From contig NZ_JHXO01000008.1 of the NCBI RefSeq assembly GCF_000621705.1, forward strand, positions 62,001 to 126,000: a stretch of 64,000 nucleotides of DNA, given 5' to 3'. Origin of the DNA: Prolixibacter bellariivorans ATCC BAA-1284. Its GTDB lineage: Bacteria > Bacteroidota > Bacteroidia > Bacteroidales > Prolixibacteraceae. The translations under genes were made by a program, and so were the position numbers. The notes beneath the pieces are model-generated. The model saw only the letters and a list, made by a program, of their open reading frames with translations. It was not told the DNA's origin and searched no databases. Numbering within the stretch: position 1 is the first letter of the stretch; each line of letters begins with the position of its first letter. Below, piece after piece: positions 26,511 to 35,202 of this stretch.

Positions 26511-26833
26511 TTTTTTCTGATCGGAATGTGAAATTGCTTTTCTGCAATATCGATCATTTGTGAAAATCCTTCGGAGCGGAGTTTCTCATCTTCCAGTTGT
26601 TTTTCCAACTCCTTAATACGTCTCAGAAGGGCCGTTTTGGAGATTTTATCATCCGGTTCCATACCAACAGAATAAACCTTTTCATTACCAAATTTACGAA
26701 TCCATTTTAAAACTGTTGTGTGCCCTTTAATATGGTACTTCCGTCGGGCTGCTTCTTTGGTAATAAGCCCCATTTGTACTTCGTTAACGACTTGTTTTAT
26801 AAAACTCTCGCTATACATACTAAATCCTGCCAT
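26483..26833 (-). CDS. IS3 transposase OrfA
   Basis: This 116-residue DNA-binding protein has a helix-turn-helix (FIKQVVNEVQMGLITKEAARRKY, GHTTVLKWIRKFG) and a leucine-zipper-like coiled coil (LLRRIKELEKQLEDEKLRSEGF). The slippery heptamer A-AAA-AAG lies near the end of the frame (26516-26510). A -1 slip there joins it to OrfB, yielding the active transposase. Confidence 0.9.
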   Translation of the reverse strand: MAGFSMYSESFIKQVVNEVQMGLITKEAARRKYHIKGHTTVLKWIRKFGNEKVYSVGMEPDDKISKTALLRRIKELEKQLEDEKLRSEGFSQMIDIAEKQFHIPIRKKSVTKRSRR

Positions 26834-26875
26834 AAGTTTACTTTTTGTGTAAACCTATTTCAGGACAAGACAGTG

Positions 26876-26920
26876 TCCTCCTCTGGAGGAGGTGGCCGAC
26901 AGGCCGGAGGAGGAGTTTTT
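26876..26920 (+). repeat. REP-like palindromic repeat, copy 1
   Basis: This 45-bp GC-rich palindromic unit contains GGAGGAGGTGGCCGACAGGC and ends in a T-run. It is identical to the unit at 27760-27804 except for one base. It lies directly beside the IS3 right end. Confidence 0.85.
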
Positions 26921-27759
26921 CAATGAATAATGGAAAATTTATCCTCCCCCTTTCATTCCCCCTCCAAAGGGGGACAGCGCGCCAAGCTACTGCAGGATAA
27001 AACGGTTTGGTCCGGAATTGGGATGTTCAATTAATCCCGACGGGATGGCAGGATTGTAGAGAAAAGATAGGTATATAGGAGAAAGCGGTCGCGCGATGGT
27101 TGTGATTGAAAATGGAAGGATGTTTCGAGCGCAATGGTGATTCAACAACATTGAAAAACGATTATTTCTTCACCGTACTTTTACCTTTACGTAAAAGTAC
27201 CAAAAGGTCAAGTCAAAGTGATCCTTCCACCCGCGTCATGATTTTGCCCTTTCCTGCCCACATCCCTGAATACCCGCACAAAACCATTCCCGCCATCACC
27301 GGCCCGGGCAACTTTGACTGGCTCACGCGCTTATCGCCTGTTGGCGATATTGGGGACGAGATAACGGGTGTGATTTAAGATTGTTTCGAGCGCAAGGAAG
27401 GGGGAGCTGATTTTTTTAAACCTTATTTTTCAGTTTTTAACCTTAGTAGCTATTCACGCACCCTACCACACAACACCTTATTGACCTTATTCATGCTCGT
27501 TGCAATAATGCCACATCCATAAGGTTAATAAGGTTGGGGGGTATTAAGAATTGCCGGGTTACTAAGGTTTGGCAAACAAAGAATAAGGTTTTCCGGCCTC
27601 GGGTGGTTTTCCTTGTCAGCCCCTCCCGGCCTCCCCATCCGGGGAGGAGTTCGGTCGCGGACGACAGAGCAATAAGCCAATTTCTTCGGCCTGAAAGGCC
27701 AGATTAATTAAGCCCAATGGCACCGCCTTGGGATTAAATGTAATGCCACTGGCAAGCTG
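26921..27759. other. Gene-free repeat-rich region
   Basis: No convincing gene is seen here. It contains palindromic pieces (a CCTTATTGACCTTATT / inverted pair near 27475-27545, and CCTCCCCATCCGGGGAGG near 27630). It also holds a segment near 27170-27310 resembling dispersed intergenic repeats of Bacteroidota. The 90-codon frame at 27106-27378 is low-complexity and out of keeping with the neighbours. Confidence 0.6.
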
Positions 27760-27804
27760 TCCTCCGCTGGAGGAGGTGGCCGACAGGCCGGAGGAGGAGT
27801 TTTT
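27760..27804 (+). repeat. REP-like palindromic repeat, copy 2
   Basis: This second copy of the 45-bp palindromic unit ends at the point where the duplicated lipoprotein remnant breaks off, so it probably inserted into or replaced the rest of that gene. Confidence 0.85.
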
Positions 27805-27813
27805 GAATTGCCA

Positions 27814-27913
27814 ATTATCCTTTACATTTTTTACTTTTTCAGACGACGACTGACAACTGAACAATAGTGTTCCTGCAAAAAAGCAGGGCAAAGGTGAAGG
27901 TCGAAATTTTCAT
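27814..27913 (-). pseudogene. Decayed duplicate of the coiled-coil lipoprotein gene
   Basis: The segment matches the first third of the lipoprotein gene at 21102-21554 (AGTLLFSCQSSSEKVKNVKDN). A one-base insertion in the signal-peptide region breaks the frame, and the gene stops at codon KDN, where unrelated repeat DNA begins. It retains an upstream operator copy (H). Confidence 0.85.
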
Positions 27914-27953
27914 GGTCTTCAATTTTTAGTTTTGCAACTCAATGATTGCATGT

Positions 27954-28016
27954 CTAAAGTTATTTCTATTTGTATCGCAGGCTGTTACGCTTCTTTAGAG
28001 ATAAGTTACATCATTC
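27954..28016 (-). promoter_or_regulatory. Operator-promoter H (hybrid copy before the decayed lipoprotein gene)
   Basis: Minus strand: GAATGATGTAAC (28016-28005), 9 bp, AAGAAGCGTAAC (27995-27984), 21 bp, -7 box TAACTTTAG (27962-27954). The upstream flank matches that of operator G, and the downstream part matches operator F. It therefore looks like a recombinant of the two. Confidence 0.85.
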
Positions 28017-28040
28017 ACGCATTTGGCAAAGGAGAATCTC

Positions 28041-31000
28041 TTATCTTTTACCACTCATATTTAGCCTGTTAAATGAATCCAAGGAGAAAACAAAGCGGAT
28101 CCTGTTTTTGAATGCCCCACCGGCTGAAGTCATGTTTTTGGAAACCAGTACGGGAATATAAATTTCGAAAAAGTCCCAAATACCGGTTTTCAAACCGGCC
28201 TCGTAGAAAAACGGAGAATTTTGGCCTACTGTTGCACCATGATCGTTGAGTAATAAATTGAGAAAAGGTTTTACCGGAAACCGGGCAGCTTTGCCAGGCA
28301 AATTACTTGTAAAGGACATGGAAAAAAGCCACCGGCTGTAACCCAAGCTATCGTTCATCGGCGATACCAACCCTCCTTCGGAAAGGGTCATTTGTCGCGA
28401 GAAGAAGTTTTCGGGAAACACACTGAAACGGTCGGGGTACGTACCCTGATAAAGATACTGCTGCCTGCCACTCCTTCCACTTGCTGAGAAAGCATAAAAT
28501 GGAACATCCGGGTCGTTTTTTAGCATTATTCCTGAAAATAAACGGATATCCAAACCATTGTCTCTTCCAAAATAGCTGACCTTGTAGTTAAATTCCACCG
28601 AGGTCTTTTGGTATGATTTTCCGGATTCGAAAGAAGCCAGCAAGGTAAATGGATTCACTAAACCGGGCTTCTCGAGGAGATATCCAAATTGTAAATAAGA
28701 ATTCATTTTTGCCTTCTCCTGAAGTTCAATCTGAAAAAGATTGGATGCGGCAATGTAATTTCCAAACACACTGTGGTTTAATGGGTGAGTCATTTTTTCA
28801 TTTCGTAAATGAAGTTCCAGTCCGGTTTTTACTTTGCGGTAATTTTGATGGCCCGGGGCCCCAAATTGCGTTGCTTCCAACGAGATGGTTGCCAGCCGGA
28901 TAAATTTGTCATACGGGGTAATGTTGTAAGCAACCCGCCCAAACCCAGCCAGATCAGAATTTCCGAATGCATAAAAAGGCATCACAAAATACTCCAGTGG
29001 TTTCGGAATAATAAAGCCGTTATGAAACGCCATGCCCAACATAAAACCGTTTTCCCTGGTCCAGTTAATGGCAGGCATATACATAAGTGTGTGCGTTTCG
29101 GGGTCATTAACAGAAAAAAGGAGTTGAGTCTGTAGCGGATCAGCCCTGGGAAAAGTACCGGTTTTATTGATATTGTTGTTAATTCTGGAAATTTCAGGCG
29201 TTACATGTCCGGGATCGATTTTTATTTCAGAATAATCGCCTGGCGGAAGATCGATCCATTTGTGTCCTTCAAAACCATCCACCCATTTTTCAAAAAAAAT
29301 TGAATCACCGGTTAAACCTGAAATGAAAAGCGGCGCAACCAGTTCTCCTTTGTTTTTTATAAGCAACTGCTGATTCTCAATGCGGACCATTTTGTAGTCC
29401 AGTCGCTTGGTTGTACCCAGTAAATCAGTGAAAAACCAGCTTAAATCTTTGCCGGATTGAGTTTCAAGAATTACCCGAAGACCTTCAGGTTGCGGATGTT
29501 TGTATTTCCATTGAATGTAATATTCCTGCATGGCGGAGTCAAATACCGAATCGCCAAGATAAGCCCGGAGATAATGAAATGCGGTTGCGGCTTTATTGTA
29601 AATCATCAGTACGTAATTTAACTCGGTATATTCTGTTGCCGGAAGGTTTATCGGTTGCTCCAGGTTGTTGCGGGCCTGAACAAGCCATTCCAGTTCCTGC
29701 ATTCGCTGGATTGGCAGTTTATCGATATGTATAAACTTTGCCAGCTTTCTGTTTTTAACATAGACTTCCCAAAGTTTTTTCCCGGGATATTTTTCTTTTA
29801 GATACCGGTCGGTGTAGGTGCTGGTGATACTTTCATCCATAAAAGGGAATTGCCGCTCATCCGAACCCAGTGCGCTGTAAAACCAGTTGTGGCAAATTTC
29901 GTGAGCGATCACTTCGTCGAGGGAATAAGCATCTTCTGCCAGGCCGATTACTGTAATGCCGGGATATTCCATCCCGTCGCCGGACGTGAGGCCGCTTTGA
30001 ACGGCTGTGAAACTCTGATAGGGATAATCGCCAATTTTACTTGAAAACCAACGAATTGCTTCATTTACATATGATAAGGCTTTTTTCCAAAAATCAGCTT
30101 GCTGATTTGTAAACAAAACCATCGTAGCTACTTCTCTACCAGAGTTGGGAAGTATCACCTTCCCTTTTTGTACATGAAACCGCTTATCAGCAAACCAGGC
30201 AAAATCATGAATTTTATCCGCGGTATAACGGATCGTTTTCAACTGTTTCGATGAAGCCGGGAAATCGGTTCCTGCTGAATTGGCCGTTTTTATCCACGTA
30301 GTGTCAGCTGAAAGTTTGTCCAGCATTTCAATTTCGCTGTCGGTTTGCAGGTTTCCCGATGCACCTACAATGTAATTGACCGGCAGAGTAATACGTACGT
30401 CAAAACGGCCAAACTCAGAAAAGAACTCACCTTGATCGAGATACGACATTGGGTGCCAGCCTGCCTGGTCGTAAACTGCCGGTTTGGGATACCACTGGGA
30501 AATTTGGTAGGATTCGCCGATGTGGCCCAATCTGGAGGTTACTCCTTTGGGGATTTTTACACGGAAAGGTGTGGTAATTCGTACACTATCGCCCGAAATA
30601 AGAGGAACCTCGAGGTTTATCCGGCAAATGTCGGGCTGACCGGGTAATAATTCCCAGGGAACTTTCCTGCCATCGATTTCAAAGTTAAGTGAGTCGATAA
30701 ATCCTCTCAATTCCGGATCATCGAATAACTTTTCCTTACCATAAAACGGGAACAATTGCCTGGCTAAAGGAGTGTTATTGCTGGAATAGGCATTTGGCCA
30801 TAAATGAAAATATAAAAAATGAAGCGTATCGGGAGAATGATTGATGTATTCAAGAGTTTCAAACGCATTTAATTCATGAACCTGATCATTCAACGAAACA
30901 TGAATGTTGTAGTTGACCTCTTGCTGAAAATATTCCTGAGCAAAAACTTCTGAAGAAGTCCCAAAAATAAACAGGAAAATGAATAATGACGTACAAATCA

Positions 31001-31124
31001 AAAAAATGCGCGAAACATCTCTCTGATTAGTCGATCGTGGCCGTTTTTCCGCGGTAAATGTTTTCATAAAAAAAGCCATATTCACTACCCAATGTAATGC
31101 ATATAGCTCTTTTTGTCTTTTCAT
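28041..31124 (-). CDS. M1-family aminopeptidase-like protein with C-terminal membrane-associated region
   Basis: The predicted precursor has 1027 residues. A hydrophobic export signal at about 40-60 (IFLICTSLFIFLFIFG, then EVFAQ) suggests the real start may be the internal ATG at 31067. The gluzincin catalytic centre is HEICHNWFYSALG with His408 first, and the second zinc ligand lies in MDESITSTYTDRY. The preceding exopeptidase segment is GDGMEYPGITVIG. Residues from about 690 on are beta-rich repeats lacking a known domain, possibly an outer-membrane barrel. The last 141 residues are duplicated at 22078-22503. Confidence 0.85.
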   Translation of the reverse strand: MKRQKELYALHWVVNMAFFMKTFTAEKRPRSTNQRDVSRIFLICTSLFIFLFIFGTSSEVFAQEYFQQEVNYNIHVSLNDQVHELNAFETLEYINHSPDTLHFLYFHLWPNAYSSNNTPLARQLFPFYGKEKLFDDPELRGFIDSLNFEIDGRKVPWELLPGQPDICRINLEVPLISGDSVRITTPFRVKIPKGVTSRLGHIGESYQISQWYPKPAVYDQAGWHPMSYLDQGEFFSEFGRFDVRITLPVNYIVGASGNLQTDSEIEMLDKLSADTTWIKTANSAGTDFPASSKQLKTIRYTADKIHDFAWFADKRFHVQKGKVILPNSGREVATMVLFTNQQADFWKKALSYVNEAIRWFSSKIGDYPYQSFTAVQSGLTSGDGMEYPGITVIGLAEDAYSLDEVIAHEICHNWFYSALGSDERQFPFMDESITSTYTDRYLKEKYPGKKLWEVYVKNRKLAKFIHIDKLPIQRMQELEWLVQARNNLEQPINLPATEYTELNYVLMIYNKAATAFHYLRAYLGDSVFDSAMQEYYIQWKYKHPQPEGLRVILETQSGKDLSWFFTDLLGTTKRLDYKMVRIENQQLLIKNKGELVAPLFISGLTGDSIFFEKWVDGFEGHKWIDLPPGDYSEIKIDPGHVTPEISRINNNINKTGTFPRADPLQTQLLFSVNDPETHTLMYMPAINWTRENGFMLGMAFHNGFIIPKPLEYFVMPFYAFGNSDLAGFGRVAYNITPYDKFIRLATISLEATQFGAPGHQNYRKVKTGLELHLRNEKMTHPLNHSVFGNYIAASNLFQIELQEKAKMNSYLQFGYLLEKPGLVNPFTLLASFESGKSYQKTSVEFNYKVSYFGRDNGLDIRLFSGIMLKNDPDVPFYAFSASGRSGRQQYLYQGTYPDRFSVFPENFFSRQMTLSEGGLVSPMNDSLGYSRWLFSMSFTSNLPGKAARFPVKPFLNLLLNDHGATVGQNSPFFYEAGLKTGIWDFFEIYIPVLVSKNMTSAGGAFKNRIRFVFSLDSFNRLNMSGKR

Positions 31125-31195
31125 AGCAATGGATGTACAAACTCAAACGCAACTCGTGAATTAAGCAGCTTTGAAGAATATTTCAATTTTATTGA

Positions 31196-31531
31196 TCAAA
31201 CCAAAAGGATAATTATGATAATAATTAAAAGAAGACTCACGCCACCAATAACGATGGTTCCACCACTCCTCTTTACATTTTTCTTAATCTCCTTCAGCTC
31301 TTTTCTCATCTCACGCTTTTCTTTAACTGTCATGTTGGTTTTATCCATGCTTCGGATTTCTTCAACGCGCTTCGTTAGCCTGCTAATTTCTTCTGCAGAT
31401 AGTTTATTCTCCGTTTTTGCCGGAACAGCTGATTTTTCCGAATCTGATTTCAGGTTCGTACTGTTGCCAAATGCCATGCTGGCACTTAACGTGAAAATCA
31501 TTACCATTAAGAAAAATACACTCTTTTTCAT
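31196..31531 (-). CDS. Small exported protein with C-terminal membrane anchor
   Basis: From the ATG at 31531 there are 111 residues. They comprise a signal peptide (KKSVFFLMVMIFTLSASMAFG), a charged helical middle (LSAEEISRLTKRVEEIRSMD, KEKREMRKELKEIKKN), and an unbroken hydrophobic C-terminus (IVIGGVSLLLIIIIIILLV). Similar two-ended proteins occur in Bacteroidota stress clusters without known function. The upstream TTG start is less likely. Confidence 0.75.
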   Translation of the reverse strand: MKKSVFFLMVMIFTLSASMAFGNSTNLKSDSEKSAVPAKTENKLSAEEISRLTKRVEEIRSMDKTNMTVKEKREMRKELKEIKKNVKRSGGTIVIGGVSLLLIIIIIILLV

Positions 31532-31654
31532 CCTACAATTTTTAAATTTCAATTACTTAGATAATACATAGAATATTAGTTGATTAAGTGTCCGAACCGG
31601 GTTGCAATACAATCCGGAAAATAGATTGTGTCATTCCTCATCGGCCGGGAAATA

Positions 31655-32098
31655 CTAAAAGGAATCAGTTGTCAATACAACTTCTTTGCCCGGGTACTGA
31701 ACATTTATCCCATTTTCGGTCGTAATAAATATTTTGGTTGGCTTGTATGATGATACTGTTTCTAATTGGGCCGTGTGCTGCTTTGATAAGAAACTGGTGG
31801 AACTTTTCAATTGCCCAAGATTCTCTGTATTCCCCTGGTCTGTTACCATCCACACCACATAGGTCGTATTGGCTGATTCCAGCCGGTCAACTTCGGCCAG
31901 ATCCGACACTTGAATTTTAACTTTGTAGTTCTTGTTTTTGTCTGACTTTATCACCACAAACCCCTTTGCTGCAGGGACTACGGAAGATGTCAAAAAATGT
32001 ATTTTCTTCGCACATGAGGCTAACGGAATGAGCATCAATACCACAAAAGTTCCGGCCAGGATACTTAGTGTAATTCTACTTAACTTTTGAGTTTTCAT
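31655..32098 (-). CDS. Exported lipoprotein, anti-sigma-like beta domain
   Basis: The 147-residue precursor has a long hydrophobic N-terminus ending in a lipobox-like LIPLASCAKK. The rest looks all-beta (KGFVVIKSDKNKNYKVKIQVSDL, TYVVWMVTDQGNTENLGQL, TKIFITTENG), a pattern like the extracytoplasmic K-anchor domain of anti-sigma factors. There is no zinc-binding ASD motif, so the function is unassigned. It lies in a same-strand run of small envelope genes. Confidence 0.7.
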   Translation of the reverse strand: MKTQKLSRITLSILAGTFVVLMLIPLASCAKKIHFLTSSVVPAAKGFVVIKSDKNKNYKVKIQVSDLAEVDRLESANTTYVVWMVTDQGNTENLGQLKSSTSFLSKQHTAQLETVSSYKPTKIFITTENGINVQYPGKEVVLTTDSF

Positions 32099-32231
32099 TG
32101 GTTTTGCTTTTAAATGCTAAATACGATTTCAAAAACTAAGAGCAACTTCTCGCGAATGAGTACCTCCAAAAATTCCGGTTAGAGGTTTTATCAATCAGGC
32201 ATTGAGTATTTCAAATCCCTCTCAATCCTTG

Positions 32232-32450
32232 TTAACTACGAGCCTTTTTATCCACGACAATGGCAACAATACCACCAGCAATCAGTACAACGCCCACTAC
32301 GGGCGGCCACTGAACCGCATGTTTTTTTTCCTTTGTAATTTCAATCGGTCCCAGATCAACCACCTTTTCAGTGGTTATATAATTAAATCCTGTGTACGCG
32401 ATCATCACAATTCCAACTATGATGAGCACAATGCCAAGTGTCTTTTTCAT
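32232..32450 (-). CDS. Small two-TM membrane protein
   Basis: From the ATG at 32450 there are 72 residues. Two hydrophobic helices (LGIVLIIVGIVMIAYTGF and VVGVVLIAGGIVAIVV) flank a periplasmic or cytoplasmic loop (VVDLGPIEITKEKKHAVQW). It belongs to a conserved Bacteroidota family of unknown function. No operator copy is seen upstream. The TTG-started longer form is less likely. Confidence 0.78.
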   Translation of the reverse strand: MKKTLGIVLIIVGIVMIAYTGFNYITTEKVVDLGPIEITKEKKHAVQWPPVVGVVLIAGGIVAIVVDKKARS

Positions 32451-32529
32451 TGGGTACTTTTTCAAGTTATAGCGACATTTATACCAAATACTATTACTTT
32501 AGTTATCTTATAGCATGTGAGCTTCACAC

Positions 32530-33033
32530 TTACTCCATTTTCTCCGGGGCAAATTCTTTCAGTGCATTTTGAAGTTCATCCATATCATCGTTGAATCGAT
32601 TTTTAAATAATAACCAATCGTTTTTTCCGCCATCTTGATAATCAGCTAAGGATTTTTTCAGGTCACTATTTTTTTGTTCCAGTTTGGAAATCTTTTCCAT
32701 GCAAGCCTCATCTGTTTCAGCAAGTTTCAGATACTTTCCCCTTAAAACTGCAATATGCTTTTGGTTGCTTGATAATTTCAGATCAGCCTCGTTCTTAAAT
32801 TCCTCGATTTCTGAAGCGTAGTCCTTTGTGACTTCCATCATTTCCATTTTTGGGCTGGCGGTATCTTTCTGTGCTTCCATCAATTTCGACTTTGGGTTAA
32901 CAGTGTCTTTCTGAGCCACCTGTAAATTCCCCCTGGCCTTCATTAACTTTTTATTTGCTTCCTGCCCGAACGATGTTAAAACAGTGCATATCATTAAAGC
33001 TGCCAGCATCACGCTAAAAATTATTTTTTTCAT
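32530..33033 (-). CDS. Exported coiled-coil protein of the stress regulon
   Basis: The start at 33033 is chosen because it gives a signal peptide (KKIIFSVMLAALMICTVLTSFG) and because the longer frame begins upstream of the predicted transcription start of operator I. The mature part has three short repeats (MKARGNLQVAQKDTV, LMEAQKDTASPK, MMEVTKDYA). These are followed by a coiled coil resembling the lipoprotein at 21102 (ISKLEQKNSDLKKSLADYQDG, WLLFKNRFNDDMDELQNAL). The role is unknown. A periplasmic stress buffer or chaperone is conjecture. Confidence 0.82.
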   Translation of the reverse strand: MKKIIFSVMLAALMICTVLTSFGQEANKKLMKARGNLQVAQKDTVNPKSKLMEAQKDTASPKMEMMEVTKDYASEIEEFKNEADLKLSSNQKHIAVLRGKYLKLAETDEACMEKISKLEQKNSDLKKSLADYQDGGKNDWLLFKNRFNDDMDELQNALKEFAPEKME

Positions 33034-33068
33034 TGGATTCTGTATTAGGTGAATGACTAACTTACAAA

Positions 33069-33131
33069 GCAAAGGTATTCCACCACTTCCCCGAAAGCGT
33101 TACACAATTCAGGATAAGAGTTACATCATTC
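33069..33131 (-). promoter_or_regulatory. Operator-promoter I of the CsbD/AraC regulon
   Basis: Minus strand: GAATGATGTAAC (33131-33120), 9 bp, GAATTGTGTAAC (33110-33099), 21 bp, -7 box TACCTTTGC (33077-33069). It is the best match to consensus and drives the coiled-coil protein at 32530-33033. Confidence 0.9.
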
Positions 33132-33227
33132 ACACATTTTCAGGTGTGTAAAGTTTACACTTAGTGAATAGGACCGAAGGAATTAAATGGAAGTAAATCG
33201 TTCAAATCGTATCAGGTAATACCAAAG

Positions 33228-34703
33228 TTACCGGTTGGAATTTTTCAATTCCGTCAGAAGGTCACCTAAGTTTACGGTAGCATAGGTCGATGCATAATCG
33301 GACATCGCGTAAGGTATAATCAAATCGTTATTCTGAATGATGGAGCCACAGGAATAAACCACATTAGGCACATAGCCTTCCCTTTCTTCAGCATTTGGCA
33401 TTATCAGAGGTGATTTCAATCTACCTATTTCTATTGTCGGGTCCTCCAGATCAAACAAAGAAGCACCTAAGACATATTCACGCATCGGCCCAACACCATG
33501 GGTTATTACCAACCATCCCTCATCTGTTTCAATGGGTGAACCACAATTTCCTATTTGAATGAATTCCCATGGGAATCGGGGTTTTTGCAGTAATTGGGCT
33601 TCACGCCAAATAGAGATATTATCTGAAAAAGCAATGTAATTGTTAAAACCATCCAAACGGCAAAGCATAACATATTTTCCATTCAACTTCCGGGGGAACA
33701 ATGCCATTCCCTTATTTTGTGCAATTTCACCATGAAGTGGGATAACCTTGAAATGATAAAAATCCCGGGTCTCAATCATTTTAGGGAGAATGGTTGTACC
33801 GTCATAGGCTGTGTAAGTAGCGAAATATGAGACTTCCTTTTTATCATCTTCAAACTTCACAAAACGGGCATCTTCAATCCCATTTCTTTCGTTTGCCGAA
33901 ACGGGGAAAATAACCCTTTCGGAAATATTAGTATCCAACGAAAAATCAAGTTCGTAATGAGATGACGCTAACCAGATGATCTGGCTAAAAAGAATCTCTT
34001 TGTCAGAAGCGAGGTGAAGCGATTTTTTTGCCTCTTCTATACAATGATAAAGCTCACCGTAAGTAAATTTATCGTTGAGTTTATCCAGGACTAAACCAGA
34101 TGGAATGATCCCATGAAAATCCTTCATTTCATCCAGTTTCGTTTTAAATGATTCTTTATCGTAAACATGACGGCGTATATGTTCCGCCTCTTCCAGCATT
34201 TTACCCACAGGTTCTATCGTCAGGTTGTTATTGGCATCCAATACACCTGTTCGGAAAACGATTGATGAAATATGCCCTTCACCGGTTGCCCTGAAACTTA
34301 AAATTACTCGTTTCTCACCGGGGCCAGTTTCTGATTGATCGGGATGCTCAACAACCGATGGGTTAAAAAAAGCAGCCGATTCGATGGAATATTCCATCGT
34401 GAAATATGAACCCAGAAGTATTTTTTTTGAAGAAGTCAGCGACTCTGTGTCAATACTTAAGTCTTTAAATAGATGAACGATCCGATTAAAATGCTTTTCA
34501 AAAATTCGTGAAATATTCCGATGGCGCAGTGAATAATCTCTTAGCACCGGGTTTAATGCCAACATTGCCTCATTTTCCGACATATTCACGACAGAACGAA
34601 TTGTGTTTTTAGCCCTTTCAGCGTCCGTATATAAAAAGCGGGCGATAACCCTGCTGGCATCCGGGCGAAAATTTATATCCTTTCTGGTTACGGCAACTTG
34701 CAT
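33228..34703 (-). CDS. Glycoside hydrolase family 130 (mannoside phosphorylase-type)
   Basis: From the ATG at 34703 there are 491 residues. A TTG start 39 bases upstream is also in frame. The five-bladed propeller motifs of GH130 are visible: GIEDARFVKFEDD, KGMALFPRKLNGKYVMLCR, IQIGNCGSPIETDEGWLVITHGVG, and GYVPNVVYSCGSII. GH130 enzymes phosphorolyse or hydrolyse beta-mannosides. The long N-terminal helical extension (residues 1-120) marks the larger subgroup found with GT4 genes. No signal peptide is present, so it acts in the cytoplasm on internal or imported mannosides. Confidence 0.9.
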   Translation of the reverse strand: MQVAVTRKDINFRPDASRVIARFLYTDAERAKNTIRSVVNMSENEAMLALNPVLRDYSLRHRNISRIFEKHFNRIVHLFKDLSIDTESLTSSKKILLGSYFTMEYSIESAAFFNPSVVEHPDQSETGPGEKRVILSFRATGEGHISSIVFRTGVLDANNNLTIEPVGKMLEEAEHIRRHVYDKESFKTKLDEMKDFHGIIPSGLVLDKLNDKFTYGELYHCIEEAKKSLHLASDKEILFSQIIWLASSHYELDFSLDTNISERVIFPVSANERNGIEDARFVKFEDDKKEVSYFATYTAYDGTTILPKMIETRDFYHFKVIPLHGEIAQNKGMALFPRKLNGKYVMLCRLDGFNNYIAFSDNISIWREAQLLQKPRFPWEFIQIGNCGSPIETDEGWLVITHGVGPMREYVLGASLFDLEDPTIEIGRLKSPLIMPNAEEREGYVPNVVYSCGSIIQNNDLIIPYAMSDYASTYATVNLGDLLTELKNSNR

Positions 34704-35202
34704 CAGATCTTGATTTTTAGTATCCGATAAAGGTAATCCCAAAAACGAAATAAATCACTGAAATTCAAGTTAGTTTGCATTCTCGATCTTTCCCGTTGAT
34801 TTCAAAATTATTTTAGTGACAGGAATGGGAGGAAATCCAGCATAGCCTTTCATTTCATTGCACATCCTTCGTGACGAAAAATATATGCATCAATTTCATC
34901 TCAACAAAGCTTTCGCCGACGTGCCCTCAGTCGCTAACCAAACTCCATATTTGCATCACATTCGCTTTGCACAATTTTCGTCACCAAACGCAAACAGTAG
35001 CACATCACATATAAAAGACTACATATCAACAGATTTGTATTGCATATTACTTCAAATATTCTTACATTTTGTTTGAAAAGTTCTGGAATAGCAAAACCCG
35101 AATATCCATTTATTAGTATTGAGTTATTTTCTCCTTTTCATCCACTACAGACAAGAGCTACTCTTGTTTCAAAGCATGCTTATACGCTAACGCCTAACCA
35201 AC
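34704..35202. other. Intergenic region upstream of the ubiquitin-like cassette
   Basis: There is about 0.5 kb of AT-rich DNA without a credible gene. It separates the minus-strand GH130 gene from the plus-strand cassette and should hold both promoters. No repeat or RNA structure stands out. Confidence 0.5.

Larger units (their letters stand above)
25560..26872 (-). mobile_element. Complete IS3-family insertion sequence
   Basis: The 1313-bp element is bounded by imperfect inverted repeats (left TGTATCGTCCTAAAAAAAGT, right TGTCTTGTCCTGAAATAGGT). A directly repeated GTG lies on each side (25557-25559 and 26873-26875), the 3-bp target duplication usual for IS3. It carries orfA and orfB with a classical slippery site. 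All parts look intact, so it may be active. Confidence 0.92.

Noticed and set aside
27106-27378. 90-codon ORF on the plus strand
   Set aside because: It is proline-rich, low-complexity sequence over what looks like a dispersed intergenic repeat, with no promoter or homolog pattern recognised.
35165-35202. attC-like bases (GCTAACGCCTAACC) before the SUKH-like gene
   Set aside because: No matching partner sequence forming an attC stem and no integrase gene are present. Likely chance.
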